NCBI GenBank assembly: GCA_964423575.1
Contig: CAYRFF010000006.1
Span: 1 to 64,000, forward strand
Reading direction: 5' to 3'
Source: CAYRFF01 sp964423575
GTDB taxonomy: Bacteria > Bacteroidota > Bacteroidia > Chitinophagales > Saprospiraceae
DNA length: 64,000 nucleotides
Shown: in pieces, positions 16,012 through 25,228 of the stretch
Layout: every line of letters begins with the position of its first letter
How positions within the stretch are numbered: the first letter of the stretch is position 1
Program-made: the position numbers and the translations under genes
Notes under the pieces: generated by a model
The model's database searches: none
Told to the model about the DNA's origin: nothing
The model's input: only the letters and a program-made list of their open reading frames with translations

Positions 16012-19000
16012 TTATTTTTGGATTAATATCTTTTTGGAAGTTTGAAAACCACTAGAGTTCCACTTCACAAAATACATTCCCGGTGTACAGTTATCAACTG
16101 TAATACTAGTTTTAATTGAAGAGTTGTCAACTTTCACACTGCGTACGAGCTGACCATACATATCAAATAGTTGCCACTCTCCCTGCATCGGGTCAGCATC
16201 CATCTGAACATAGATGATATCGGTTGCAGGCGAAGGCCATACCTTCAGTTCAGCTTCTTCAACCGTCACAGTTTTTACGCTCACTACAACGTCTTCCTGA
16301 TATTTGATAGGCATTCTCTGACTTCCGGTCCATCCACCGTCCGGGGTAATGACAAAGTATCTAAAGCCATCTTCTACTTCATCACCACCATTGTGTCGTA
16401 CAACAACCCTATCGTCGTAAATATCCTGCATTGTAAAGGTCGACAAGGTAGTAACCTCGACATATTCTCCATTAGAATCTATTTGATAAATAGTTCCATA
16501 CTCAGGCAAATCAAGCGGATGTATTTCTATATCCCATGGCCCATATTTGGCATGTGATAGTCGGATAGCTGAGGACAAAGGCTGTTCCGTATCAAACTGA
16601 ATCCTAAGGGTATCCTGCCAGTAAATATTTGGAGATTCTGCCTGGCTTTCAAAACATACTTCCATTTCCCAGTTTTTGAAAACCCCATATTCACCACCAT
16701 TATGAGTCTTAATTATAAGATTCCATTGTCCACGGACATCTTCACCGAGAAATGCGCTCAGACTTTCTTCAGGTCTAAAAACTCTACCGTTATTAAGTGG
16801 GCAGTTAATTTCAATAGGTGAAGCATCATCAAAACCAAGGTTAAAGTTAGCACCATTTCCACACTTTCGATCCCACAGAAGTACCTGTGTTCCCGAAGGT
16901 GACTCCAATGTCCCACTTATATTTCCTATCCAATCGTGTTCACCGACTATCTTAGGGATATTCAGAGAAACTGCTGCTCCTCTTGAATCTATATCAATCG
17001 GCCCTTTAACAACATTTCCTGCAATAGGGCTTATAAATAGGTCAAGATTCCCGGAACGCACAAGAGTACATTCTTGCTGTACGGTTTTAAAGACATTCAC
17101 TTGTGACCATGGACCCATTCCGCACTTATTAATTGGTCTCACTCTCCAGTAGTACACCTTTGATTTTTCCAGAAGGGACTTATACTGGAATTGAGTGCCT
17201 GTAAATTGAGCCTGATGCACAAGTGGCCATGTAGCGACAAATGGATGATCTGCCAGTTCAAAGTAATAGGAATCGGCATCAAGATCCGCCGCCCACTCAA
17301 AGAGAGGAGCCTGCTCGGTATCATCTTCACCATCAAATGGTGCTACCAAGGCAAAATCATCAAAGAAATTACCTGTAGCTTCAAAACCAAATCCAAACTC
17401 CAAAGTATCAGTATCTGAAGTTGCACGTATATCATAAATAAAATCACCTTTCCCTCTAAACTGGGATAAATCCAGTCTCAACACTGTGCTTTCTCCGGCC
17501 ACAATCGGGTTTTTGTCAAATTCCCAGCCAATGCTGGATGGCAAATCCTCTACAAAGCTCAAAGTGATCTCTCCTTCAAAGTCCAGTAAAGCTTCTGTAT
17601 TAATTTCTATTTCATGTAATGCAGGTGTACATAACTCACGGAAATATGGTGCATAATTCACAGTGAATGTAGGCTCTTCCGGAGCTATTATTGAGAAGGC
17701 TGTATGGTTGTAATCCAGGAAAACGTTATCTGCGGCCTTCACCTTAAAGCGTGCTAGACTAGTTGTTCTTGTCGGTACAAATACTTCAGCTATCCCGGCA
17801 TTCTTCACATTCTCTGCAACTTTTGTAAATGTCGTCCCATTATTATGTGAATAATAAATATCCACTCTATTACAGTTGACCGGCGCTTGGTCGGTATTGG
17901 CAACATCCCACTCAACCACTATTTTCTGACCTGCGACATACTCAACTCTGCTGTCCTGAGAAGTAACTCTGAAAGGTCCTGCTTCTTCGGTCGAATGTAG
18001 TTTAATTTCATCCCATACTGCCTGTCCTGCACCACCTTCTCTTGCAGTAAGCCTGAAAGTTAAGTCTCTTTCATAAGTAGGTAAAACTTCCATTTTGTAG
18101 AAAGCGTGTGCCATTGCATAATTAAGTCTTGGAAAATGTCTGTAAGGTGTTGTGGTTAAATCCTGTGATATAAATGATGGTGCATTTCCTTCAGGCTCTC
18201 CCACCGGTGACATCGGACCTAAATCCAGTTGCTCAAAGTTAAAATATACTGTTTCTTCTCCTTCGTATCCCAGCAGTTCTCCATCGAGTTCAAAAGCAGT
18301 TGAAATGGGAATATACGTCCCGGACTCGGCATTGATTACTACCTCAGGTAAGTTATAATCCAATTCAATTACCTCAGCACAAGTACTTCCGATTCCTGTC
18401 CTACTATAGGAAATAATCTGATCCAATGATTTATTATGGAACCAATTAACACTTGGAATATTCAGGTTCTGGCTTCCACAAGCACCTGCATAAGATAAAA
18501 TTGTAAATCCGGATCCCGGTTCGACCGCGGTGTCAGATCTGTACTGATCCATCTGTGGCGGGCAATTACTCCAGGTATGACCGGCACTGAAATGATGTCC
18601 GAATTCATGCGCCGTTGTATGTAAACCACCGCCGGGAGAACTGGAACAAGTAACACCGGCTCCTTTAATCGGATTATTACATGCTGTACTACCTCTTGAA
18701 ACTCCACCGAAATTCCCTTCAGTACAACGGTGGGTAACAACGTGACCTATATCAAAGCTATCTCCTCCGACTAATTCATAAAGTACAGTTGTATTGGTTG
18801 CTAAAAGAAGAGGGCCGTTTTGATTTTCTTCGCCATACGGATCTTCATCCATATCAGTAAAAATAAGTTCATCTGACCTTTCAATCATCTGAAACTCAAT
18901 CCCCATATTATTTACGTATATAAGGTTCAAGCCGTTTACGAGGTTAACAATTGAGGCAAAAGTGTTGTCAAAGTTCCAGTTATAGTGTCTTGCATAGGCT

Positions 19001-19632
19001 TCGGTGGATAACATTGCCAGACGGTATCTCAGCACGGTCGCCTTGCTGCTGCGCGACTCAGCCATATCTTCATTGACTACTTCGTCACTTAACAACATAT
19101 CTTCATTATCCAATCCACAATTCAGAATTGAGCTAAAGTCCTTAATATCCTGTGAAGTATATCTCTGGTATAGAGTTGTTGTTGTCGTTGACAAAGGTTC
19201 AATAAAAACATAACCTTCCGGTGAGAGGATATAGGCATGAATACCTAGTGGCGATAATGTTGCGTATATAGAAACACCGTCATAGTTGCCTCTGTATGTA
19301 TTTATATGTGGATACCTGGCTGCGAGATCAGGATGCATTACATTATAAGCTTTCAACTCTACCGTTCCGGATATTTTATCGCTGATAGGTAAATTAAGGC
19401 TTACACTTTCTCTGTAATCGGTAGCCACTCTTGAAATAATGTTTTGCATTGTTACCTCATCAATACTGAAGTAATCACCATCTATGGCTTGCACTATTTC
19501 GATTTCATCAGCCGTCAGGTCCTGAGTATGAATATCAACCGGTTTCCATAAACCTGAAGGCGTAGACTGTGCAAATAGCAGTCCTACAGGAATGAGAAAA
19601 TAAGTCAATATGAGTAAAGATATTTTATTCAT
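16012..19632 (-). CDS. T9SS-secreted reprolysin-like metalloprotease
   Basis: A 1206-residue exported protein. Signal peptide about 1-21. The metzincin zinc motif HEFGHHFSAGH places ligands H342, H346 and H352 and catalytic E343. The following residues (about 353-420) carry the cysteines typical of reprolysin-like (M12B-like) proteases. After it come fibronectin-like strands, a GxWxL-type P/homoB beta-jellyroll around 870-1000 (VGEHDWIGNISGTLESPSG and GQWNLIIKTHNGG), a cadherin-like segment, and a type A sorting domain (VWPSPATDIIYVQMD to KKILIQK). The protein should be exported by Sec, secreted by T9SS and anchored or released at the surface. A well-formed terminator follows. Confidence 0.93.
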   Translation of the reverse strand: MNKISLLILTYFLIPVGLLFAQSTPSGLWKPVDIHTQDLTADEIEIVQAIDGDYFSIDEVTMQNIISRVATDYRESVSLNLPISDKISGTVELKAYNVMHPDLAARYPHINTYRGNYDGVSIYATLSPLGIHAYILSPEGYVFIEPLSTTTTTLYQRYTSQDIKDFSSILNCGLDNEDMLLSDEVVNEDMAESRSSKATVLRYRLAMLSTEAYARHYNWNFDNTFASIVNLVNGLNLIYVNNMGIEFQMIERSDELIFTDMDEDPYGEENQNGPLLLATNTTVLYELVGGDSFDIGHVVTHRCTEGNFGGVSRGSTACNNPIKGAGVTCSSSPGGGLHTTAHEFGHHFSAGHTWSNCPPQMDQYRSDTAVEPGSGFTILSYAGACGSQNLNIPSVNWFHNKSLDQIISYSRTGIGSTCAEVIELDYNLPEVVINAESGTYIPISTAFELDGELLGYEGEETVYFNFEQLDLGPMSPVGEPEGNAPSFISQDLTTTPYRHFPRLNYAMAHAFYKMEVLPTYERDLTFRLTAREGGAGQAVWDEIKLHSTEEAGPFRVTSQDSRVEYVAGQKIVVEWDVANTDQAPVNCNRVDIYYSHNNGTTFTKVAENVKNAGIAEVFVPTRTTSLARFKVKAADNVFLDYNHTAFSIIAPEEPTFTVNYAPYFRELCTPALHEIEINTEALLDFEGEITLSFVEDLPSSIGWEFDKNPIVAGESTVLRLDLSQFRGKGDFIYDIRATSDTDTLEFGFGFEATGNFFDDFALVAPFDGEDDTEQAPLFEWAADLDADSYYFELADHPFVATWPLVHQAQFTGTQFQYKSLLEKSKVYYWRVRPINKCGMGPWSQVNVFKTVQQECTLVRSGNLDLFISPIAGNVVKGPIDIDSRGAAVSLNIPKIVGEHDWIGNISGTLESPSGTQVLLWDRKCGNGANFNLGFDDASPIEINCPLNNGRVFRPEESLSAFLGEDVRGQWNLIIKTHNGGEYGVFKNWEMEVCFESQAESPNIYWQDTLRIQFDTEQPLSSAIRLSHAKYGPWDIEIHPLDLPEYGTIYQIDSNGEYVEVTTLSTFTMQDIYDDRVVVRHNGGDEVEDGFRYFVITPDGGWTGSQRMPIKYQEDVVVSVKTVTVEEAELKVWPSPATDIIYVQMDADPMQGEWQLFDMYGQLVRSVKVDNSSIKTSITVDNCTPGMYFVKWNSSGFQTSKKILIQK

Positions 19633-19979
19633 AATTATAATCTTTTAGGGGAAAGAATTAAAAAAGTCTTTGTACTACAAAGTTAAAAAAATAATTTTTC
19701 TATATAAATTAGACAATGGTATTAAGGAGAACGTATTCCAGCAATAAAATGTTATCCATAAACCTTAACTAAATATTTTACTAGAGTATTTCAGCTTTAT
19801 TATACAGGGTCATAAACATAAGACAAAATAATCGATTATACTTTTAAGCTGATAAGTTTTCACAAAAATATCAGATTTGAATTCTTTTTATATACCTTAG
19901 CAATTAAGAGAAATATTTCTCGTTACTGTTTCCAGTATATCGGTCGCAGTTAAAAATTCATCGTTCAGTAAGCAAATTT
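19633..19979. other. AT-rich divergent regulatory region
   Basis: This 347-bp gap separates the protease (minus) from the response regulator (plus). CAAAGTTA at 19678-19685 is a possible minus-strand TAACTTTG -7 element for the protease, and a perfect 14-bp palindrome GAGAAATATTTCTC lies at 19908-19921, 59 bp before the regulator ATG. No gene is visible. Confidence 0.5.
19908..19921. promoter_or_regulatory. Palindrome GAGAAATATTTCTC, possible operator
   Basis: A perfect 14-bp palindrome between divergent genes, just upstream of a LuxR-type DNA-binding regulator. Binding by that regulator is inference from position only. Confidence 0.3.
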
Positions 19980-20669
19980 ATGTCGTTTTCGAAAACAGTA
20001 AATATCGGATTAGCTGATAGTCAGTTTATCTTTACCGAAGGTTTAAAGTATATTCTTCATTCCGGGATTACGGATAACCTGAAGGTTAAGTGGCAGGTTA
20101 CGTCGGGGAAATCTCTGTTAAAAAAGATTGTTGAGAAAGATATCGATGTATTGATAACCGACTTGTGTCTTGAAGAAAAAGACGCAATCGATATCTTGAC
20201 TGAGCTTAAAAACCTTAACCCGAAGCTAAAGATCGTCATCTTTACGCAGTATGCACAGACCAAATTTATTAAGGACTCTTTCCTGACCGGCGCTGACGGA
20301 TATTTGCTAAAAAGTGACTCCATTGAAAATCTGCTTGAGGCTATTGAAACTGTTGATAACGGAAAAACTTTCATGGGAGACGGAATAAGCATCGGCCCCA
20401 AATTACAAGCGAGATCTCCACATGATTCTGCAAAATGGGCTGCGGAAGATGCCTTTCTTATGAAGCATAAACTCACCATCAGGGAAAGAGAAATTCTCGC
20501 TGAAATCTGTGAAGGAAAGACTAATAAGGAAATTGCCAGCGACCTCTATATTAGTGACCAGACCGTGAGTGTCCACAAGAAGAACATAATGAAAAAATTC
20601 AATGTCGATAACTCCAAGGAATTACGGCAAGCTGCGACAGAATACAATCTAGAGCATTTCGAAGTCTAA
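19980..20669 (+). CDS. Orphan NarL/LuxR-type response regulator
   Basis: A 229-residue two-domain regulator. Residues 1-125 are a receiver domain: D13 in GLADSQ (the second acidic pocket residue is Ser), phosphoacceptor D61 in VLITDLCL, Thr89 in VIFTQY and the conserved Lys in GYLLKSD. Residues about 160-225 are a LuxR helix-turn-helix (LTIREREILAEICEGKTNKEIA then SDQTVSVHKKNIMKKF). No histidine kinase lies next to it, so the partner is elsewhere. The neighbours on both sides are large T9SS-secreted proteins, and it may regulate them; that is inference. Confidence 0.92.
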   Translation: MSFSKTVNIGLADSQFIFTEGLKYILHSGITDNLKVKWQVTSGKSLLKKIVEKDIDVLITDLCLEEKDAIDILTELKNLNPKLKIVIFTQYAQTKFIKDSFLTGADGYLLKSDSIENLLEAIETVDNGKTFMGDGISIGPKLQARSPHDSAKWAAEDAFLMKHKLTIREREILAEICEGKTNKEIASDLYISDQTVSVHKKNIMKKFNVDNSKELRQAATEYNLEHFEV

Positions 20670-20943
20670 ACTCAATAGGAAATTTTCTTCTTTTATTGTA
20701 GCGACTTCTTTCATATTGTCTGAAAATAAACTTTTAAAAAGCTTTTTATTTGAATCCAATTTTGGCTACCTTGTTCCGATAATTGCTTTTAATTATACAA
20801 GTCAAACGCTCCTAAAATATTACTATATGTAATTGACTTTATAAGAGGAAAGTATAAAAACAGATTGATTTATCACCGAGCATACCTACGGCAAGACAGC
20901 AGGCCGGCTATGCTCTTTACAGAAGACGAATTAAAACTATACT
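20670..20943. other. Upstream region of the dockerin-type gene with a leader hairpin
   Basis: No gene is present. GAGCATA at 20878-20884 pairs with TATGCTC at 20909-20915, with further GC pairing inside (CC with GG). This would place a stem-loop in the 5' leader about 30 bp before the ATG. It has no T-run, so it is not an evident terminator. Confidence 0.4.
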
Positions 20944-23934
20944 ATGAAAAAAATTTACATTTTTATTCTTTTATTGTTCCCAGTAATGGCTATTGCCGGA
21001 AGTGTCTGTCCTCCTGACCTGACTGTGCACGCTAACAATTCTGATTGTACTGCAACAGTTGTCCTTCCGGATCCTTTATTTGGTGGAACATGCTCATTAC
21101 CGCAAAGTGTTTCCGTAACAATCCCGGGGTATACTGTCGCACACAATGGACAACATTGGATAGCATATAATTTGCCGGAAGGCCATTACACGGTAATCTA
21201 CAGTACTCACAGCCCTTGTCCCGGATATTTCTATTGCACTGTCCAGCTGACAGTTCTAGGAGGTGGAGGATTAACAGCAGTATGCGATATGAACACTGTA
21301 GTTTCACTAGGCCAGAACGGTGTAGGACGCGTTTATGCCGAGACATTTAACGACCACAGTAATTCTACCTGTGGAGATATCGTAGAAATAAAGGTAAGGC
21401 GCTTACATCAGGGTTGGTGTCCTCCGGGCGTTAAAGATGATACACAATTTGGGCCCTATGTGGAGTTCTGTTGCGAAGATATTCAGAACAATCCTATCAG
21501 CGTAGTTCTACGTGTAAGAGATAGCCATGGACAAGTGAATGAATGTACGGCATATGTATATGTCGAAGATAGAATTCCTCCTGTTATCTACTGCCTGCCT
21601 GATATTACTGTTGATTGTGATTATCCTATTAATTATAATAATCTGAGCGAGTTTGGTACGATTAGAAAGCTTCAATCTCAGTGTGGGCCTATATATGTAG
21701 GCGGACAATTCTGTGGTTACGATGGATATGTTGTTGATAATTGTGATGTCAATATTATTGAATCTTTTACAGTAGAACTCAATGATTGCGGACTGGGATA
21801 TATCAAACGCTTGTTTAAAGCAATCGATCCTTCAGGAAACGTGTCCAGTTGCGTTCAGAGAATTTATATCAGAGACAGATATCCTTTCTCAGCAAGCAAT
21901 ATTACCTGGCCAAGTGATGTGACAATCAATGAGTGTCATCCATCAAATGTAGGCCCGGAAGTGACAGGTAAACCGACCTATCATCACACTACCTGCAGTA
22001 TTCTTGCAGTAACCTATGTCGATCAGATATATACCTATGTAGGAACTAATTCAGACGCTTGTATGAAAATTCTCCGTACCTGGAAAGTACTGGATTGTTG
22101 CCAATGGGATAGATTTAGCGGAAAAGGCCTATTTACTCATGTTCAGGAAATCAGAATTACCGATGGTGAAGCTCCGGTCTTTTTGGACTGCAATGATATA
22201 GATATCTGTGCAACTGATGTAAATGGTTGCTCCGGCTATATCGAGCTCAATCCACAGGTAGAAGATTGTACTCCACAAGAGCATATCTCCTGGAACGTTT
22301 ATATTGACTACGGTAATGATGGGACAATAGATTTGGTAAGACACCAGAGTGATGTTTCCGGTTATTATCCGTTTGGAACTCATAAAATTACATGGGAAGC
22401 TAATGACGGCTGTAGAAACACAAGTACTTGTACAAGACTTATAACAATCAGAGACTGCCAGAAGCCTACACCGGTATGCTATGCATCCATTGCAACAGTT
22501 GTTGTAGAAACAGGAGGTACAGTTCGCGTTGATGCCAAAGTGCATGATGCAGGTAGCTTTGACAATTGTACTTCCAATGAAAATCTGAGATTCTCTTTCA
22601 GTACGGATGCAAGTGACAATATTAAGATCTTCTCTTGTGACGACCTAGGGGTTAATGTAATTCCAATTTATGTCACCGATGAAGCAGGAAATCAAAGTTC
22701 ATGCTTTGTAAGACTTGATATTCAGGACAATCATGGCAACTGCCTGGATAGCCTAACTGTACACCTTTCAGGCGCGATTATGACACCGGAAGGTGAAGGG
22801 GTAGAAAACGTATCCCTGTCAGTATTACATCCTGATTTCGGTGAGCATTTAATAACTTCCAACGAAAACGGAGAGTTTGAATATGCTTCATATACTGACC
22901 TGAGTAATTTTGAATCAGTAATGGTAATGCCTTTAAGAGCAGACAATCCATTGAATGGGGTAACTTCCTTTGACTTGTTCCTTATGCACAAAATGATGCT
23001 AGGGGATTTGCAATTTGATAATGCATATCAGCAAATAGCGGCCGACATTAATAATGATGGGCGCTTTACAGCTGTGGACTTAGTCGAATTGAAGAATCTG
23101 ATTCTTGGGCATCATAGCGACTTCCTTTCCAATCTATCCTGGAGATTTATTGATGGAATGATCGAATTTGATGAACAAAACCCATTAAATTTCTCTGAAA
23201 TGCAGTTTGTAGATCTGCCTGAATATAATTCCCGCTTTATAGGTGTTAAGATTGGGGATATGAATCAGGATGCAGTTGCTTCTGGAGCTGCAGATTCAAG
23301 ATCTTCAAATTTTGTCGACTTTGTCATTGAAGATCGCTATGTAACTGCCGGAGAAGATGTTGAGTTTACAATTCAATTACCAGAAAATGCTCCACTGGCT
23401 TATCAGCTTTATATAGAAAACTATAATTACTATTCAATAAGCAAATTGATCTCAGGAGAAAAAGAAGATAATTCGTTTATCAATAATGATTTTGCCAGCG
23501 TAGTTTATTTCGATGGAAACCATGGGAATGAAATAACTGTGACTATCCGTCCGTCAATAAATGCTTACCTGTCTGATATAGTAAGGCTGGCAGATGTAAG
23601 ACCGTCATTGATGACTGATGGTAATTACGAGGAATCACAAATCGTGTTGAGGTTTAACAATGTTTATGAATCAACTGAATTGCTTGTGGACGTAGCTCCT
23701 AACCCAATGGACAACTCCACTCAACTGTACATCAGCTCACCTGAAGATCAAAGTGCTGAAATACAGATGTATAACGTAAACGGAAACTTGGTATTAAATA
23801 AGGTAATACACTTGACAAAAGGGAAAAACGCAATAAGTCTGGGAACCGACTTATACGATTTGACTGCAGGTGTTTATTATATCAATGTTAAGAGCAACAA
23901 AACTTCAGTTAAAAAGACTGTAGTGAAGATGTAA
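20944..23934 (+). CDS. T9SS-secreted HYR-like/dockerin-like protein
   Basis: A 996-residue exported protein. Signal peptide about 1-18 (ending AIAGS). Several Cys-rich beta-sandwich repeats of the HYR/Ig type follow, with recurring DRIPPVI, ITWPSDVT, VRDSHGQ and IKD-like signatures, to about residue 600. Then comes a carboxypeptidase-regulatory-like domain (GEGVENVSLSVLHPDFG, NENGEFEY) and a dockerin-like pair of calcium loops, ADINNDGRFTAVD and GDMNQDA, around 700-780. A type A T9SS domain (VAPNPMDNSTQLYI to KKTVVKM) ends the protein. A strong bidirectional terminator follows directly. The exact role is unknown; the domain set suggests a surface adhesin or scaffold-associated protein. Confidence 0.9.
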   Translation: MKKIYIFILLLFPVMAIAGSVCPPDLTVHANNSDCTATVVLPDPLFGGTCSLPQSVSVTIPGYTVAHNGQHWIAYNLPEGHYTVIYSTHSPCPGYFYCTVQLTVLGGGGLTAVCDMNTVVSLGQNGVGRVYAETFNDHSNSTCGDIVEIKVRRLHQGWCPPGVKDDTQFGPYVEFCCEDIQNNPISVVLRVRDSHGQVNECTAYVYVEDRIPPVIYCLPDITVDCDYPINYNNLSEFGTIRKLQSQCGPIYVGGQFCGYDGYVVDNCDVNIIESFTVELNDCGLGYIKRLFKAIDPSGNVSSCVQRIYIRDRYPFSASNITWPSDVTINECHPSNVGPEVTGKPTYHHTTCSILAVTYVDQIYTYVGTNSDACMKILRTWKVLDCCQWDRFSGKGLFTHVQEIRITDGEAPVFLDCNDIDICATDVNGCSGYIELNPQVEDCTPQEHISWNVYIDYGNDGTIDLVRHQSDVSGYYPFGTHKITWEANDGCRNTSTCTRLITIRDCQKPTPVCYASIATVVVETGGTVRVDAKVHDAGSFDNCTSNENLRFSFSTDASDNIKIFSCDDLGVNVIPIYVTDEAGNQSSCFVRLDIQDNHGNCLDSLTVHLSGAIMTPEGEGVENVSLSVLHPDFGEHLITSNENGEFEYASYTDLSNFESVMVMPLRADNPLNGVTSFDLFLMHKMMLGDLQFDNAYQQIAADINNDGRFTAVDLVELKNLILGHHSDFLSNLSWRFIDGMIEFDEQNPLNFSEMQFVDLPEYNSRFIGVKIGDMNQDAVASGAADSRSSNFVDFVIEDRYVTAGEDVEFTIQLPENAPLAYQLYIENYNYYSISKLISGEKEDNSFINNDFASVVYFDGNHGNEITVTIRPSINAYLSDIVRLADVRPSLMTDGNYEESQIVLRFNNVYESTELLVDVAPNPMDNSTQLYISSPEDQSAEIQMYNVNGNLVLNKVIHLTKGKNAISLGTDLYDLTAGVYYINVKSNKTSVKKTVVKM

Positions 23935-23960
23935 GGATTCTCGATTGAGATATTAAAAGA

Positions 23961-23998
23961 AACGGGCTGTTTGTGATTCAAGCAGCCCGTTTTTTTTT
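23961..23998. terminator. Bidirectional terminator
   Basis: AACGGGCTG (from 23961) pairs with CAGCCCGTT (to 23991) around an 11-14-nt loop. On the plus strand it runs into eight T and ends the dockerin-type gene. On the minus strand TTTCTTTTAA follows and it ends the ribbon-helix-helix gene, whose stop codon lies within the plus-strand T-run. Confidence 0.88.
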
Positions 23999-24161
23999 AC
24001 TCCTTATCCTTCGCTTCAGTCTTTCGCTTACGTTCCTTTAAGGCTTGATCTATAATCCACTCTATCTGACCGTTTACAGAACGGAATTCATCATCAGCCC
24101 ATTTCTTGATTCTATTAAAGCTGTCTTCTTCCAACCTTAAAACAAATTTCTTTTTAGACAT
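23997..24161 (-). CDS. Arc/ribbon-helix-helix small DNA-binding protein
   Basis: A 54-residue gene on the minus strand. The protein starts MSKKKFVLRLEEDSFNRIKK, then WADDEFRSVNGQIEWIIDQALK and a charged tail. The alternating short beta strand (FVLRL) followed by two helices fits the Arc-type ribbon-helix-helix fold, which binds DNA as a dimer. Start ATG is 12 bp after the stop of the SPFH gene, so the two are co-transcribed. RHH genes beside SPFH genes are, as I recall, common in Bacteroidota. The target is unknown; autoregulation of this pair is a fair guess. Confidence 0.85.
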   Translation of the reverse strand: MSKKKFVLRLEEDSFNRIKKWADDEFRSVNGQIEWIIDQALKERKRKTEAKDKE

Positions 24162-24173
24162 AGTGAAGTGGAT

Positions 24174-25034
24174 TTACGAATAAATACTTCCCGTATTGAC
24201 AACAGGTGTAACTTCCTTGTCACCGCAAAGTACAACCATCAGATTACTAACCATTGTCGCTTTTTTATCTGCGTCAAATTCAACAATTTCTTTTTGTGAT
24301 AAATTATGCAAAGCTTCTTCTACCATGGAAACAGCTCCTTCTACTATTTTAAACCGCGCAGCAACAATCGCTTCAGCCTGCTGTCTTTTCAACATTGCTG
24401 CAGCTATTTCCTCAGCGTAGGCAAGATACCCTATTCTGGCCTCCAGTATTTCCACTCCGGCGATGGAGAGACGGTCAGCGATTTCATTCTCAAGATTTTC
24501 ATTTACTTCATGAAGACCGGAACGCAGAGTTACTTCTCCGGACTCTTCATCTTCAAAGTTGTCGTAAGAATACAAGCCGGCAAGCTTACGTACGGCGGAA
24601 TCAGTTTGCACTTTTACAAATTGCTTATAATCATCCACATCAAAGATAGCCTTATAGGTATCCAGCACTCGCCATACCAATATCACGCTAATCATAATGG
24701 GATTCCCGAGTTTATCATTTACTTTAATTCGCTCTGAATCAAAGTTACTTGCTCTCAAGCTTACTTTTTTCTTGACGTAAAACGGATTTACCCAGAAAAA
24801 TCCATTTTCCTTTACGGTTCCATTGTATTTGCCAAATAAAATAAGCACCATAGATTCATTGGGATTCACAATAAAGAACCCGGCAATAAATACCAATGCA
24901 ATAAGACCAACGGCTATTCCTAGCCCAATAAACAGGGGCTCACCCGTTGCAATTCCAATGGTCGCGGCAGTCAGCATTAATAATAAGACTACCAGCATCA
25001 CATACCCCGATATAGCTTTTCCATTTTTTTCCAT
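24174..25034 (-). CDS. SPFH/band 7 domain membrane protein
   Basis: A 286-residue stomatin/prohibitin-type protein. Two hydrophobic N-terminal segments (about 10-30 and 36-56) are followed by the SPFH domain starting at VNPNESMVLILFGKYNGTV, with SLRASNFDSERIKVND and the long helix EEIAAAMLKRQQAEAIVAAR, which typically mediates ring assembly. Such proteins form membrane-bound oligomers that scaffold or stabilise other proteins. It is followed by the RHH gene. The divergent membrane protein gene starts 194 bp away. Confidence 0.93.
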   Translation of the reverse strand: MEKNGKAISGYVMLVVLLLMLTAATIGIATGEPLFIGLGIAVGLIALVFIAGFFIVNPNESMVLILFGKYNGTVKENGFFWVNPFYVKKKVSLRASNFDSERIKVNDKLGNPIMISVILVWRVLDTYKAIFDVDDYKQFVKVQTDSAVRKLAGLYSYDNFEDEESGEVTLRSGLHEVNENLENEIADRLSIAGVEILEARIGYLAYAEEIAAAMLKRQQAEAIVAARFKIVEGAVSMVEEALHNLSQKEIVEFDADKKATMVSNLMVVLCGDKEVTPVVNTGSIYS

Positions 25035-25228
25035 ACGCTTCGTTTTTATGATTTATAATGATATCATAACAATATCATTTTAAAATTGGTTCCTGAGTTT
25101 TAAAATTTTATTTCCTTTTTAAATCCTTAATTCGGACTTCACATTTCCCGCATTTGCCTTCTTTCTTTCTCTCCTTCTGGATTATTCCTTTAAATTTCAA
25201 TACATTTACGCATAGTCGCGTATAAACT

